A stretch of DNA of 36,992 nucleotides from Streptomyces longispororuber (GTDB lineage Bacteria; Actinomycetota; Actinomycetes; Streptomycetales; Streptomycetaceae). The notes under the pieces were generated by a model, which worked only from the letters and a program-made list of their open reading frames with translations, did no database searches and had not been told where the DNA came from. This document shows positions 14,898 to 23,221 of the stretch, piece after piece. Every line of letters starts with the position of its first letter. Positions within the stretch are counted from its first letter, which is position 1. The stretch covers positions 1 to 36,992 of the forward strand of contig NZ_JAMOLN010000095.1 of the NCBI RefSeq assembly GCF_024448165.1, in the 5' to 3' direction. Made by a program: the position numbers and the translations under genes.

Positions 14898-16858
14898 CCC
14901 TTCGCCGTCGTGTCGTCTGCCGGTTTCGCCTGTGTCTGATCGCCGTGCACAGTGCCTGTGTTCACCTGGTTGTGGTCGCCGTTGATGAAGACCTTGGTGA
15001 CGAACTGCTCTGCCTGGCGCCGGAATTCGCCGGTGGAGACGCCATGGTCGTCGAGGAACGCGCTGACCGTGCTGAACATGCGCGACTGGAGGATGGAGAT
15101 GTGCCGGGCCGCGTCCTCGGCCTGGTGCATGTCCTCGGGCTCGACGAGTGCGCAGTGCTCGCGGAGGCTGACCGGGGTGCCGTCGACTCGGGGCTTCTCG
15201 TCCGCGTCCAGCGCCTTGGCGACCTGCTGGCGTACGGCGTGCCCGAAGACGCCGGGTAGGACGCTAATCAGTACGCGCAAAAGGATGCCGTACGACCTGT
15301 GGGCCAGGGCGATCGTGTCGCCGAGGGCATGGACCGGCATGAGCGCGATCTTGCGCGCGAGTGTCCAACCTCGGACAGTTTCGGCGCGTACCTCCTTGCG
15401 CAGGGAGGCGAGCACGTGCGGGCGGGTCACGAAGTGCAGTGTCTTGCCTTCCAGGGCCGCATGCGCGAACACCGTGACGACAGTCTGACCTTCCCAGTCG
15501 ACGACCTGGGCTGCCAGGTAGCGCCGGGAGAGATGCCCGGAAGGGGCTTGTCGACCTTCGGCGATCATCTCGCCGGCCTCGGGCCAGGTCGCCCGTTCGG
15601 GTGCTGTGGAACTCTCGGCTCGCAGGCCCAACTGCGGGCGGTCGGGGACGCGCGGGAGGCTCTGCCAGCGAGCCTGTGGCACGGCGAGCGTCTCAAAGAC
15701 GTCGCAGTGGGGCAGGGCGTGGGTCTCGACGAGGGTGCCGCTGAGGCGTTCCAGTTCGTCGCGCACTTTGTCGAGCAGTTCGTCGGATTCGAACTTGCGG
15801 ATTCCCTCCCTGCCACCGCCAGCCTTCGCGGCACCATCACTGCCTTCGCCTTCGCCCGCATCGTCGGTCGCGCGGCGGGCCGGGGTGAGCTGGATGCGTG
15901 GTCCGCCCGATCGCCAGGGGTCGAGGCCGGCTCCCACGAACCGATGCCACCCTGTTGCTTCCTTCAGGTACGGAGTGCTCTGCCAGAGTTCTGTCGTTTC
16001 GCATTCGGCGACCTTGGTGGCGGCGCGAGGGGCCAACCGGGGGCGCCGCGCGATGTGTTCGCGTGCCGGGCGCAGAGAGAGGGCGTATCCCAGGGCGATC
16101 CACCCGTCCAAGGCGTAGAGAGCGGTGAGTAGAAGTGTCAGCCACACGCCGGCCGACACGGCGTCTTGCACGGCGAACGAGACGGCGCCTGAGTACTCCT
16201 TCAGCTTGGTCCAGGCAAGAAGGGCGACGGCGGCCGTCACGGCCATGGGCACCAAGGCACTGAGGCCCCAGCGGACCAGGGCACTGAAGCGGCCGGCGAC
16301 AACGAAGACGTGGTACAGCACTGACATGGCCGCAAGGGTCCCGGTGCCCCATGGGTGGCGCGCGGTGACCAGGGCGATCGCGCTCGTGAGCAGCAGCCCA
16401 CGTATCCGCTGCTGGCGGCGGGCCGCAACCGCGTGCGTCAGTACCGGGGCCAGGCTGAAGCCGAACGACGGGACTGGGCGTTTACGCGCGTTGAGCACGT
16501 TCTCCAGGCTCCAGGCAGCGAGCTGTTCACCGACGACGTCGGGCAGCTGCCGTATCTCGCGTTCCCGCCGCCCGAGCGTGCGGTCTTGCCAGCGGCCGAG
16601 CAGATCACGCGCCTGGCCGATGCGGTTGACGCGCTCATGCATGATGCCTGCGAGCTGGCGTGTGACCGCGTTCGTGCCGGGAGTCTCGTCGCGCTTGCTG
16701 TAGGTGATGCGCCAGGGCCTATGGCTATCTGAGGCATTCGCCTCGTGTGGGTCCACCTGCAGGGGGATACCAGGCCGAGGGTCCGAAAAACCATGCCTCC
16801 CCCTGCCGTTGAGAGACGAACCTTCCTGCGACGGAATCCGCCACCGCAGCAGGGACAC
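14894..16858 (-). CDS. 654-aa multi-pass membrane protein with C-terminal NQxNTGxVxxDQ motif
   Basis: Unknown function. The N-terminal soluble part (1-150) includes PWRITYSKRDETPGTN and basic helices. Probable membrane helices lie at about 152-166, 172-190, 196-216 and 236-260. A large cytosolic region (262-620) contains a charged linker (330-352) and segments HRFVGAGLDPWRSGG, VDWEGQTVVTVFAHAALEGK and LHFVTRPHVLASLRKEV. The last 30 residues contain INGDHNQVNTGTVHGDQ followed by a polar tail. That motif is 8/12 identical to the N-terminal motif of the next gene product. The GTG at 16858 has an excellent ribosome site (GGGGGAGG, six bases upstream). It is the first gene of a two-gene operon and is divergent from another multi-pass membrane protein gene. 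No nuclease, NTPase or protease motif was seen. Confidence 0.78.
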   Translation of the reverse strand: MSLLRWRIPSQEGSSLNGRGRHGFSDPRPGIPLQVDPHEANASDSHRPWRITYSKRDETPGTNAVTRQLAGIMHERVNRIGQARDLLGRWQDRTLGRREREIRQLPDVVGEQLAAWSLENVLNARKRPVPSFGFSLAPVLTHAVAARRQQRIRGLLLTSAIALVTARHPWGTGTLAAMSVLYHVFVVAGRFSALVRWGLSALVPMAVTAAVALLAWTKLKEYSGAVSFAVQDAVSAGVWLTLLLTALYALDGWIALGYALSLRPAREHIARRPRLAPRAATKVAECETTELWQSTPYLKEATGWHRFVGAGLDPWRSGGPRIQLTPARRATDDAGEGEGSDGAAKAGGGREGIRKFESDELLDKVRDELERLSGTLVETHALPHCDVFETLAVPQARWQSLPRVPDRPQLGLRAESSTAPERATWPEAGEMIAEGRQAPSGHLSRRYLAAQVVDWEGQTVVTVFAHAALEGKTLHFVTRPHVLASLRKEVRAETVRGWTLARKIALMPVHALGDTIALAHRSYGILLRVLISVLPGVFGHAVRQQVAKALDADEKPRVDGTPVSLREHCALVEPEDMHQAEDAARHISILQSRMFSTVSAFLDDHGVSTGEFRRQAEQFVTKVFINGDHNQVNTGTVHGDQTQAKPADDTTAKG

Positions 16859-17197
16859 GCGCCACCTCCCCCGAGACGTTCACTCCTGCGCGGGCACATC
16901 CTGCCCGGGTTGGGCAGGGGTAACCAGGGGTGCTCGTGGTGGGCAACGTTGTGGGCCATGTCCTGGCCGGATGCGTTCAGCGAGTGGAGAGGTGGATCGG
17001 CTGACTGGCGTGCATGATCGCGCTGTTGTCGTGAAGGTCTGAGTTCGGCGATGTTGGCTTGATCCAGCTCCGGTGGATGTCCTGTTCGCTCCCGGAACAG
17101 TAGTTCAATCGGGCTGGGTGAATGTTCCACGCGACGCATGCGATATCCATGGCTGGACAGGCTTCCCACGCCCGTCAGGTTGCATCGGAGGACCGTG
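16859..17197. promoter_or_regulatory. Divergent intergenic region between two membrane-protein genes
   Basis: 339 bp that must contain promoters for the 654-aa/130-aa pair (left) and the 561-aa protein (right). A hairpin CCTGCCC / GGGCAGG with a five-base loop lies at 16900-16918. GGAGGA at 17187-17192 is the ribosome site of the right-hand gene. No gene is supported inside. Confidence 0.4.
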
Positions 17198-18883
17198 GTG
17201 AGCTTGTTGAACAGTATTGTCTGGCCCCGACGTTCACGCTCACAGGGAGTGGACGACTCGGCGTCCGCCGATACGGGCGGCACGGGGCCGGATTCGCCCC
17301 CTACCGTGTCATCCGGAACCGTCACCGTTCGGCGCGTGGGCGATCGTCGGGTCACTGTGGTCGTTCGTATGCGCAAGGACCCGGTCGAGGAGGCGCTGGT
17401 ACGAGCTCGGTTCGAGGAGGCCCAGTGGGTGGTGCGGCCGCTCGACGATAACAACGACACCAACGAGGCCGGTGGCAGCGCTGAGGTGCGCTATCGCCTG
17501 GACGTGTGGCTCGCCGGGGCCAGGTGGGGAGCGCGCGCGGAGGCCGAGCGGCAAGTGCGGGCGCTGACCGCGGACCGTCCCGACGTGGAGGTGGAGCAGT
17601 CGGGTCTCGCTCCTCAAGACCGAGAGGACGAGGCCACCAGTGTCTGGCACATGTACCGAGAACCGGAATGGAGCGGAAGCACTCTGCGCGGCCGGTTTGC
17701 GAGGCTGTGGGTTGCGATTGGCCGCGCAGACGTGCACCGAACAGTCCGGCTGGTGGGCAAGGGCAGTAGGCCAGAGGCCGAGGCGGCACTGAAGCGGAGC
17801 GCTGTGTGCGGTGTTCCGTTCGTCGAAGGAGAGCACGGGGCACGGCCAGGAGTCGGGCCGGCCATGGACTCGACAGACGCGGACCGAGACCAGTGGTGGC
17901 ATGGTCGATCAGGGCGGGTTGCTTGTGGAGCTCTGGGTCTGGCCCTGGTCGTGTACGGCTGGTCGGCGCACGCGGTTCCGTGGCCTTGGCGTGGTCTCCT
18001 CGTGCTGCCCCTGGCCGCGGTCGCCTGGGTGCTGGGCCGATGGGTGACGGGAGGTGCACAGCCACCCCGGCTGGTGCAGTTCGGCGCCGGGGCTCTGGCG
18101 GTGACTGCTCTGGCGGTCGCAGGATACATGGAAGCCGGTGTCGGCTCACGCGGCCCTGTTGGCCTCCTGGGCACCGTCATCCTGGTGCCGCTCATCTGGC
18201 TCGTGGCGCGCGGAACTTGGCATGCCTGGAGGCTGAGTCGACTGGCGAGGCACGCTGTCGCGCTGGCACCCGTTCTGGTGCTGCCGCTGCCCTGGGTGCT
18301 GCCGTTCGCGGGTCACTTCCTGCAGGCCGGATACCTCAATGATGGCTTCGATATTCCGGTGGACGCCGTTTCCGTCGATCCTGTCTGGACCTACGGGATC
18401 GCGGTGAAGCCGGTCTTCTTCGCTGCCTGTGTTCTGTTCGTGTGCCTCGCCATGATGGGCTGGGCCCGGTACTTCTACTGGAACGGCGGCGGGAAGGCAC
18501 TGAACGTGGCGATGGCGATCACCATCGCCGCCGTCTACCTGCTCACGATCGTGTCCACCAGCCTCGACCACGTGTCATCGGTGGCGACCCGTGCGGCCCA
18601 TGCGGCGGTCAAGGGCGAGGACCCGGCTCCGTACTTCGGACTGGACGGCACGCTCGTCTGCGTCAGGCCCGTCGTCGACCGGCCGGCCGTGGAGAACGGC
18701 CCCCTCCCGGTGGGGCACCGGGTGCTCGCTTTCGAACGCTCAGGCGACGATCTTTGGCTCTGGGACCCCGAGCGGGAAGCCTCCGCAGGGGGCCCGCTGC
18801 CTGCTCTGCGGGTCAGAGCGGAGCAGGTGAGGACGTGGGTACCCGTCGGCTCCCGCTCCTGCGGTTGGGGCGACGGGCGGTGA
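17198..18883 (+). CDS. 561-aa multi-pass membrane protein of unknown function
   Basis: Begins VSLLNSIVWPRRSRSQG. Residues 40-215 form a soluble domain with a strand-rich start (TVTVRRVGDRRVTVVVRMRK), two RARFEEAQW / AGARWGARAEAERQVR helix-strand units, and VHRTVRLVGKGSRPEAEAAL; the repeating arrangement hints at a duplicated alpha-beta domain. Six or seven membrane helices follow (about 241-260, 266-280, 292-311, 320-340, 352-372, 405-422, 436-455). The C-terminal part (470-561) is again soluble with LVCVRPVVDRPAVENGPLPV and LWLWDPEREA. GTG 17198 is chosen for the GGAGGA five bases upstream; an ATG at 17138 lacks one. Divergent from the 654-aa membrane protein gene. No family recognised. Confidence 0.72.
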   Translation: MSLLNSIVWPRRSRSQGVDDSASADTGGTGPDSPPTVSSGTVTVRRVGDRRVTVVVRMRKDPVEEALVRARFEEAQWVVRPLDDNNDTNEAGGSAEVRYRLDVWLAGARWGARAEAERQVRALTADRPDVEVEQSGLAPQDREDEATSVWHMYREPEWSGSTLRGRFARLWVAIGRADVHRTVRLVGKGSRPEAEAALKRSAVCGVPFVEGEHGARPGVGPAMDSTDADRDQWWHGRSGRVACGALGLALVVYGWSAHAVPWPWRGLLVLPLAAVAWVLGRWVTGGAQPPRLVQFGAGALAVTALAVAGYMEAGVGSRGPVGLLGTVILVPLIWLVARGTWHAWRLSRLARHAVALAPVLVLPLPWVLPFAGHFLQAGYLNDGFDIPVDAVSVDPVWTYGIAVKPVFFAACVLFVCLAMMGWARYFYWNGGGKALNVAMAITIAAVYLLTIVSTSLDHVSSVATRAAHAAVKGEDPAPYFGLDGTLVCVRPVVDRPAVENGPLPVGHRVLAFERSGDDLWLWDPEREASAGGPLPALRVRAEQVRTWVPVGSRSCGWGDGR

Positions 18884-19312
18884 GTGGCCCCTCTGCTGGG
18901 CCTCCTATCAGGTAAGCAGACTCGACCCATGACGCTGCCCGCGCGGAGATGCCGCGTGCGGCGGAGCGCAGGACACCGTGGTCAGCCTGCTCAGCACGGA
19001 CGTGGGAACGAGGGGAGCGCTCGAAGGCGCGGGCGACCGCTCGACTCTAGCCTCGCCAGCGTGCAGCGTTCAGTGGCACGGTGGAAGAGCGCTACGACAC
19101 CCATCCTGCCAGGCGAGCGCGATAGGCGACTCCGCCACCATTCGGCACAGCGACGACCAACCGACCGCATACACCCCAAAGCCGCAACTCCACCGACCCT
19201 CCCAAGAGCACGACTGCTCGCAGATGGAGACCTCAGCGTCTTCGTACGCACGCCCCGGTATCGGGTGCAGCGGCCCTGGCTATTCCTGTCCCCCTTCCTA
19301 CAAGATCGCAGC
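18884..19312. other. About 430 bp without a convincing gene
   Basis: The frame of the downstream epimerase stays open through this stretch, but the translation has no family character, codon use is weak, and the epimerase fold begins only at 19313. The region should hold the promoter of the epimerase gene. No repeats or hairpin terminator were identified after the upstream gene. Confidence 0.4.
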
Positions 19313-20317
19313 ATGCGCATTCTCCTGCTTGGTGGAACCTGGTTCCTGGGCAAGGCAGTCGCCCGCGATGCCTTGGCGACAGGCCACGTGGTAACGGTAT
19401 TCAACCGTGGCCTCAGTGCCCCCGATGTCCAAGGAACACAGGCGGTTCGCGGCGATCGCACCAGGGTCGATGACCTCGACCGGCTTGCTCGTCAGGGGCC
19501 TTGGGACCTGGTCGTCGACACATCGGCTTCGGAGATGTCTCCGCGCCAGGTCCTCACCAGCGCTCGTGCCCTCGAGCCGGTGGCCAGACAGTACGTGTAC
19601 GTCTCTACGGTTAACGCATATACCGGGTGGCCCAAGGAACCGCTCACTGAGGAGAGCCCGGTTTACGGCGCTCCGTCCGATGCGGACCGGGACTATGGCG
19701 ATGGGATGGGGGTCACGGTCCACTACGGCATGCAAAAGGCCGGATGCGAGCGCGCGATCCGTGAGACCTTCGGTGAGCAGCGCATCACAATCCTACGGCC
19801 CGGCGTGATCCTGGGGCCGGGTGAATACGTCGGCCGTCTGCCGTGGTGGCTGAACCGCTGCGCGAAAGGCGGCGACATTCTCGCGCCCGGATCTCCCGAG
19901 CAGCCGATCCAGCCCATCGATGTGCGAGATGTCGCCCGCTTCGCCATCACCGCTCCGACTGGCGCCTTCAACGTGGCCGCTCCACAGGACCTCTGCACAA
20001 TGAACGACTTGCTCCTGTCCTGCCTGACCGCGACCAGAGGGGATGGCCGACTCGTCTACGCCGCAGACGAAGTACTCACCGCCCATGGGGTGAGGGAGTG
20101 GACCGAACTGCCTTTGTGGCGTACGAGTCCCGGTACGTGGGCGGTAGACACGCGGCATGCCCAGGCAGCCGGGCTCGTCTGCCGGCCCTTGGCCGAGACA
20201 GTGGTGGACACCTGGGCATGGATGCAGACGGGTAAGGGGCCGGTGCTGCACCCGCGGTGGGACCAGCACGGCATCACGCCTGCCAAGGAGCGGGAGATCC
20301 TTGCGGTGCTCGGCTAG
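19313..20317 (+). CDS. NAD(P)-dependent epimerase/dehydratase (extended SDR)
   Basis: 334 aa starting MRILLLGGTWFLGKAVARDA; the GGTWFLG motif is the Rossmann GxxGxxG dinucleotide site at residues 7-13. Other SDR signatures are VRGDRTRVDDL near 55-65 (the Asp-containing loop), WDLVVDTSA, YVYVSTVNAY near 95 and the catalytic YGMQK (YxxxK) near 139-143. RPGVILGPGEY and PIQPIDVRDVARF near 200 complete the fold. Substrate is unknown; the group includes sugar-nucleotide epimerases and reductases. ATG 19313 is the natural start because the fold begins there, though no good ribosome site is evident. Its stop shares the palindrome CTAG with the stop of the convergent regulator gene. Confidence 0.85.
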   Translation: MRILLLGGTWFLGKAVARDALATGHVVTVFNRGLSAPDVQGTQAVRGDRTRVDDLDRLARQGPWDLVVDTSASEMSPRQVLTSARALEPVARQYVYVSTVNAYTGWPKEPLTEESPVYGAPSDADRDYGDGMGVTVHYGMQKAGCERAIRETFGEQRITILRPGVILGPGEYVGRLPWWLNRCAKGGDILAPGSPEQPIQPIDVRDVARFAITAPTGAFNVAAPQDLCTMNDLLLSCLTATRGDGRLVYAADEVLTAHGVREWTELPLWRTSPGTWAVDTRHAQAAGLVCRPLAETVVDTWAWMQTGKGPVLHPRWDQHGITPAKEREILAVLG

Positions 20318-21639
20318 CTCTCGATCGCCAGGTGCGTTCCCGGTAGCGGATGGGCGGCCGCCAGGGCCACAAAGTCTTCAATCTGTTCACCGAGTTCACG
20401 TCCAAGGTGGGCGTGTGCCGCCCCAGAACGAGCCAGTTGCATGCGCAGCTGGCTCACCCGCTCGACCAGACCGATCGTGCGCCACTCGGACGCTGTCTGC
20501 AGAACTGGCGCCAACGCCTCATCCACACCGTCGAGTTCGCCGCGGAGGAGCCGAGCTCGCGCCAGGTCGACAGTGACCTGCATTTGTACGGGCCGGTCCG
20601 GGTTCGCCTCGTCGCGCAGAAGTGCGAGTGCATGAACGGCCGATTCCTCGGCTCGCTGTGAGTCCCCGAGGACCAGGTAGGTGGTGGCGTGGGACATCGC
20701 CGCGCGGGCGGGGCCGAAGGAGAACTCCCCGCCGACGTCATGCAGCTCGTCGCGCATGCCTGCACCGGGTTCCTGCGCGGCTTGTATGGCGCGCTGGGCC
20801 TCGACCGGACTGTCCAGATGGGCATGCGCCCGGGCTTCGATCGCGTGGAGCCGTACGCGGCCCATGTCCCCTATGCCACCGAAGGTCTTGGCTGTCTCCA
20901 GGTAGCGCAGTGCGGCGGTGGGACGGCGGTCCCAGTAGGCGAGGTAGGCCAGGATGCCGTTGGCGTAGGCCTGTAGCGGTCCGTGCTCGATGGTCTCGCC
21001 GTACATCGCTGACGTCCGCGCGAACTGCACCGCCGCCCCCAACGCCGCAAGATCGAACGAGGCCACGGAGAGCAACGAGGTCACCATCCCCGCGGCCGTA
21101 TACAACCGCTCCTTCTGGCGGGGGCGTTGAGTGCGCTCCAGCTTCTCCTGAATGTCTCGGAGCAAGGAGGTGGCAGCATGGAATGCCGTGCTCGGGGCGG
21201 TGGTCTCGTAGGCGACGGCCAAGGCGCGCACGTCATCGTCGATCTGATCGAGCGTCATTTCGGGCAGGTGGGCGGAGGCTGCATTCCCTGCGTGGGCAGC
21301 AGCGTCGCGAGCAGTCATGGCTATGTCGCTTTCATTCAGCGCGGGTTGCGAGGTGACCACTGCTGGTGGAGGACCGAGGAGGTCACGTACGGTCCATCCC
21401 GGGAACATTCGCTCCAGGATGCGCGGAGCAGGTCCGTTGGGCAGGCCCTTGGCCTTCCCGCCGGTCCATCTCCGCCATGTCGGCTCGGAAACGTCTGCGG
21501 TACGGCAATCATCAGCGTCCGATTCGTTGGCGAGCGCCCGCCCGATGCGCCGGTACTCCTTCGCGGCTTCGGCATACGGCCATCCTCGCGACCGGACGAG
21601 GGCTTGGAGCAGGGTCTTAGGTACCTCCTGCTGTGCCAT
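20314..21639 (-). CDS. HTH transcriptional regulator with C-terminal TPR-like repeats
   Basis: About 441 aa starting MAQQEVPKTLLQALVRSRGW. The N-terminal 80 residues form an unusual XRE-like helix-turn-helix (YAEAAKEYRRIGRAL, then VSEPTWRRWTGGKAKGLPNG, where SEPTWRRW is the recognition-helix region). The rest is helical with tetratricopeptide character (LAALGAAVQFARTSAMYG, AYANGILAYLAYWDRRPTAAL, HAIEARAHAHLDSPVEAQRA). Such proteins are common in Streptomyces and usually control an adjacent operon. ATG 21639 has GGAGG six bases upstream; an upstream in-frame start at 21699 is weaker. It is divergent from the HATPase gene that starts the FxLD operon, so it is the likely local regulator. Ligand or peptide sensing through the TPR region is an inference. 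Confidence 0.83.
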   Translation of the reverse strand: MAQQEVPKTLLQALVRSRGWPYAEAAKEYRRIGRALANESDADDCRTADVSEPTWRRWTGGKAKGLPNGPAPRILERMFPGWTVRDLLGPPPAVVTSQPALNESDIAMTARDAAAHAGNAASAHLPEMTLDQIDDDVRALAVAYETTAPSTAFHAATSLLRDIQEKLERTQRPRQKERLYTAAGMVTSLLSVASFDLAALGAAVQFARTSAMYGETIEHGPLQAYANGILAYLAYWDRRPTAALRYLETAKTFGGIGDMGRVRLHAIEARAHAHLDSPVEAQRAIQAAQEPGAGMRDELHDVGGEFSFGPARAAMSHATTYLVLGDSQRAEESAVHALALLRDEANPDRPVQMQVTVDLARARLLRGELDGVDEALAPVLQTASEWRTIGLVERVSQLRMQLARSGAAHAHLGRELGEQIEDFVALAAAHPLPGTHLAIES

Positions 21640-21727
21640 GTCCACCCTCCATCTGCCTGGTTCCCAACAGCCGGTCAGCAACGTGACTATCGCCCCCATA
21701 GCGTGCCGGGGAACCGCCTGCGGCGCA

Positions 21728-21779
21728 GGTGATACCTACGTGATTCCCCGCCTCCTTTTGTGAGGCGTGGGTGATACCT
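21728..21779. promoter_or_regulatory. Candidate operator: direct repeats GGTGATACCT around a small hairpin
   Basis: GGTGATACCT occurs at 21728-21737 and 21770-21779, exactly 42 bp (about four helical turns) apart. Between them is an inverted repeat CGCCTC / GAGGCG. The site lies in the 216-bp region between the HTH/TPR regulator gene and the HATPase gene. Each GGT...ACC unit is itself partly symmetric. This is a plausible binding site for the divergent regulator, not a proven one. Confidence 0.42.
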
Positions 21780-21855
21780 CCATCGCCTGGTGTGGGCCGA
21801 TCCCGGTGACGAGGCTTGCGGCCAGCAAGCAGAAGCCATCGATCGAGGGGGCGCA

Positions 21856-22572
21856 ATGAGCGCCACATTGTCACAGCACAGGCGAACCCGGGTGGGCGTG
21901 AACTCGGCCAGGAAAGCACCCATCACCGTAGTCCAGCAGTTCGGGAACCTGCACGTCCCCATCGGCTCTTCTCCCCAGCCGTTGGCTCTGTGTACGACCA
22001 ACCACGAGCGGGAGCCACACATGAGCTTCTTCGCTGGCAGAGCCAGCATCGCCTCTGGAATGAACTTGGCGGCCCTTGGACAGAGTCGGCGTAGCTTGGG
22101 CGGAGTACGCACCCAGCGATACCTTGCGGATTCCCCACCTGCCTTGCCGTCACCAGTCACTGTGTCGGTCCCGCGTGAGAACAAGCAGGTACCCGTCGTC
22201 CGCCGGATCGGGGCCGCCTGGCTCCGGCAGGTCTGCGGGATGCCGGAGGATCGCGTCGAGACGGCTCTTGTCGTACTCTCCGAGCTGCTCACGAACGCCG
22301 TCGTGCACGGCGCGGGTCCCTCCGTGGGCTATCGCAGCTGGTCCCCACAGCAAGGCCTGGTCCAGATCGAGATCGATGACGGAACCGCGATGGCCACACC
22401 GCAACCCGCGCAAGCGCAGCCATGGGACGAGTCCGGCCGCGGCCTGTTCCTCGTCCGCGTGCTCGTCCAGGAGCTGGGTGGTGACTGGGGATTCAACGCA
22501 ACCGGCACCACCGCCTGGTGTCGTCTGTCCATCCACAGCGCCCCTACCGAGGGCGGGCGGGGAGATTCGTGA
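21856..22572 (+). CDS. HATPase-domain ATP-binding protein (anti-sigma regulatory factor type)
   Basis: 238 aa. The C-terminal 140 residues are a GHKL ATPase domain of the RsbW-like kind. SELLTNAVVHGAGP carries the N-box Glu and Asn; IEIDDGTAMATP is the G1-type segment with Asp; and DESGRGLFLVRVLVQELGG is the G2-type glycine box. In Streptomyces these small proteins often lack an obvious sigma-factor partner and sit beside HTH regulators, as here. The start at ATG 21856 (GAGGGGG upstream) adds a 55-residue N-terminal extension. The ATG at 22021 with GGGAG six bases upstream is a good alternative giving 183 aa. First gene of the operon leading to the FxLD methyltransferase; the next gene overlaps its stop. 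Confidence 0.8.
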   Translation: MSATLSQHRRTRVGVNSARKAPITVVQQFGNLHVPIGSSPQPLALCTTNHEREPHMSFFAGRASIASGMNLAALGQSRRSLGGVRTQRYLADSPPALPSPVTVSVPRENKQVPVVRRIGAAWLRQVCGMPEDRVETALVVLSELLTNAVVHGAGPSVGYRSWSPQQGLVQIEIDDGTAMATPQPAQAQPWDESGRGLFLVRVLVQELGGDWGFNATGTTAWCRLSIHSAPTEGGRGDS

Positions 22573-22985
22573 GCGCGTTGGTGATCGAGGCGCCACCCGC
22601 TGAAGCCCCTGCGGGCACGAAGATCGCCGTCTACGCCTGCCTTCCCAGCTCAGAGTTTCGAGACTCTGCACTGCGCGGCGTGTTCGGACTTGCCAGTCGA
22701 TCCGGCTGGGTGCCGGCCGGGACATTCATCGACATCGCAGAGTTCGCTTCTCCAGCTACTGACCGGCTGGAACGAACCAAGGCTCTCGAACTGGTGGCGC
22801 GCGGTGGAGCGAGCGGCATTGTGGTGCCCGTCTACGCAATGCTGTTCTTCCACCCCGGGGAGCACGCTGAGATCGTTGCGTGGCAGCAGGAGACCGGGGC
22901 GTGGGTGTCGAGCCCGTGGAACACCGCCGTTGTGGCCGAGCGATTGGGCGTCGCCCGGTTACGTCAGGCCGGGGCCGTGTCATGA
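22569..22985 (+). CDS. 138-aa protein with a resolvase-like fold pattern but no catalytic residues
   Basis: Starts GTG 22569, overlapping the HATPase stop by four bases, with GGGGAGA upstream. The pattern TKIAVYACLPS, LRGVFGLASRSGWVPAGTFID, LERTKALELVARGGASGIVV recalls the N-terminal domain of serine recombinases (YARVS..., then a GW-x-VxVDE segment, then R...LL..A..G..D.VVV). However, the nucleophile position is Pro rather than Ser and the DRLxR arginines are replaced by AMLFF. If the similarity is real, it is a non-catalytic relative, perhaps a regulatory or scaffold protein. This is a pattern-based inference; no family can be assigned. Its position in the operon suggests a link with the FxLD system. 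Confidence 0.65.
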   Translation: MSALVIEAPPAEAPAGTKIAVYACLPSSEFRDSALRGVFGLASRSGWVPAGTFIDIAEFASPATDRLERTKALELVARGGASGIVVPVYAMLFFHPGEHAEIVAWQQETGAWVSSPWNTAVVAERLGVARLRQAGAVS

Positions 22986-23167
22986 CGGGCGACCGTCGTG
23001 TTCACGGACTGCGGATACAGCGCCTGCCCCGGCTGCGGTGGATTCTGCGTCATCCCGTGAAGTGTCTGTCCGCCTACGGCTTTGGTCGATTCCAGTTGAT
23101 GCTGTTGCCGGTGGTGGCCTGCGGTTTTGCCTGTCTCGTCGTGCGGTGCGCCGGCGTGAACACCTGA
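22982..23167 (+). CDS. 61-aa putative single-pass membrane protein
   Basis: Starts ATG 22982, overlapping the upstream stop (ATGA). A very basic N-terminal half (RRVHGLRIQRLPRLRWILRH) is followed by one hydrophobic helix (FQLMLLPVVACGFACLVV) near the C-terminus. The tight coupling supports a real gene, but no homology is recognised and codon use is not decisive. It may have a role beside the FxLD genes or be a chance frame. Confidence 0.4.
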   Translation: MTGDRRVHGLRIQRLPRLRWILRHPVKCLSAYGFGRFQLMLLPVVACGFACLVVRCAGVNT

Positions 23168-23221
23168 TCTTTGTCCCTTCTTCGTGATCGCCTGGCACGG
23201 CCGGGCAGGAAGTCCTCACAG

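Noticed and set aside
18884..19312. N-terminal extension of the epimerase frame
   Set aside because: The Rossmann fold starts exactly at the ATG at 19313 and the upstream translation has no resemblance to any domain.
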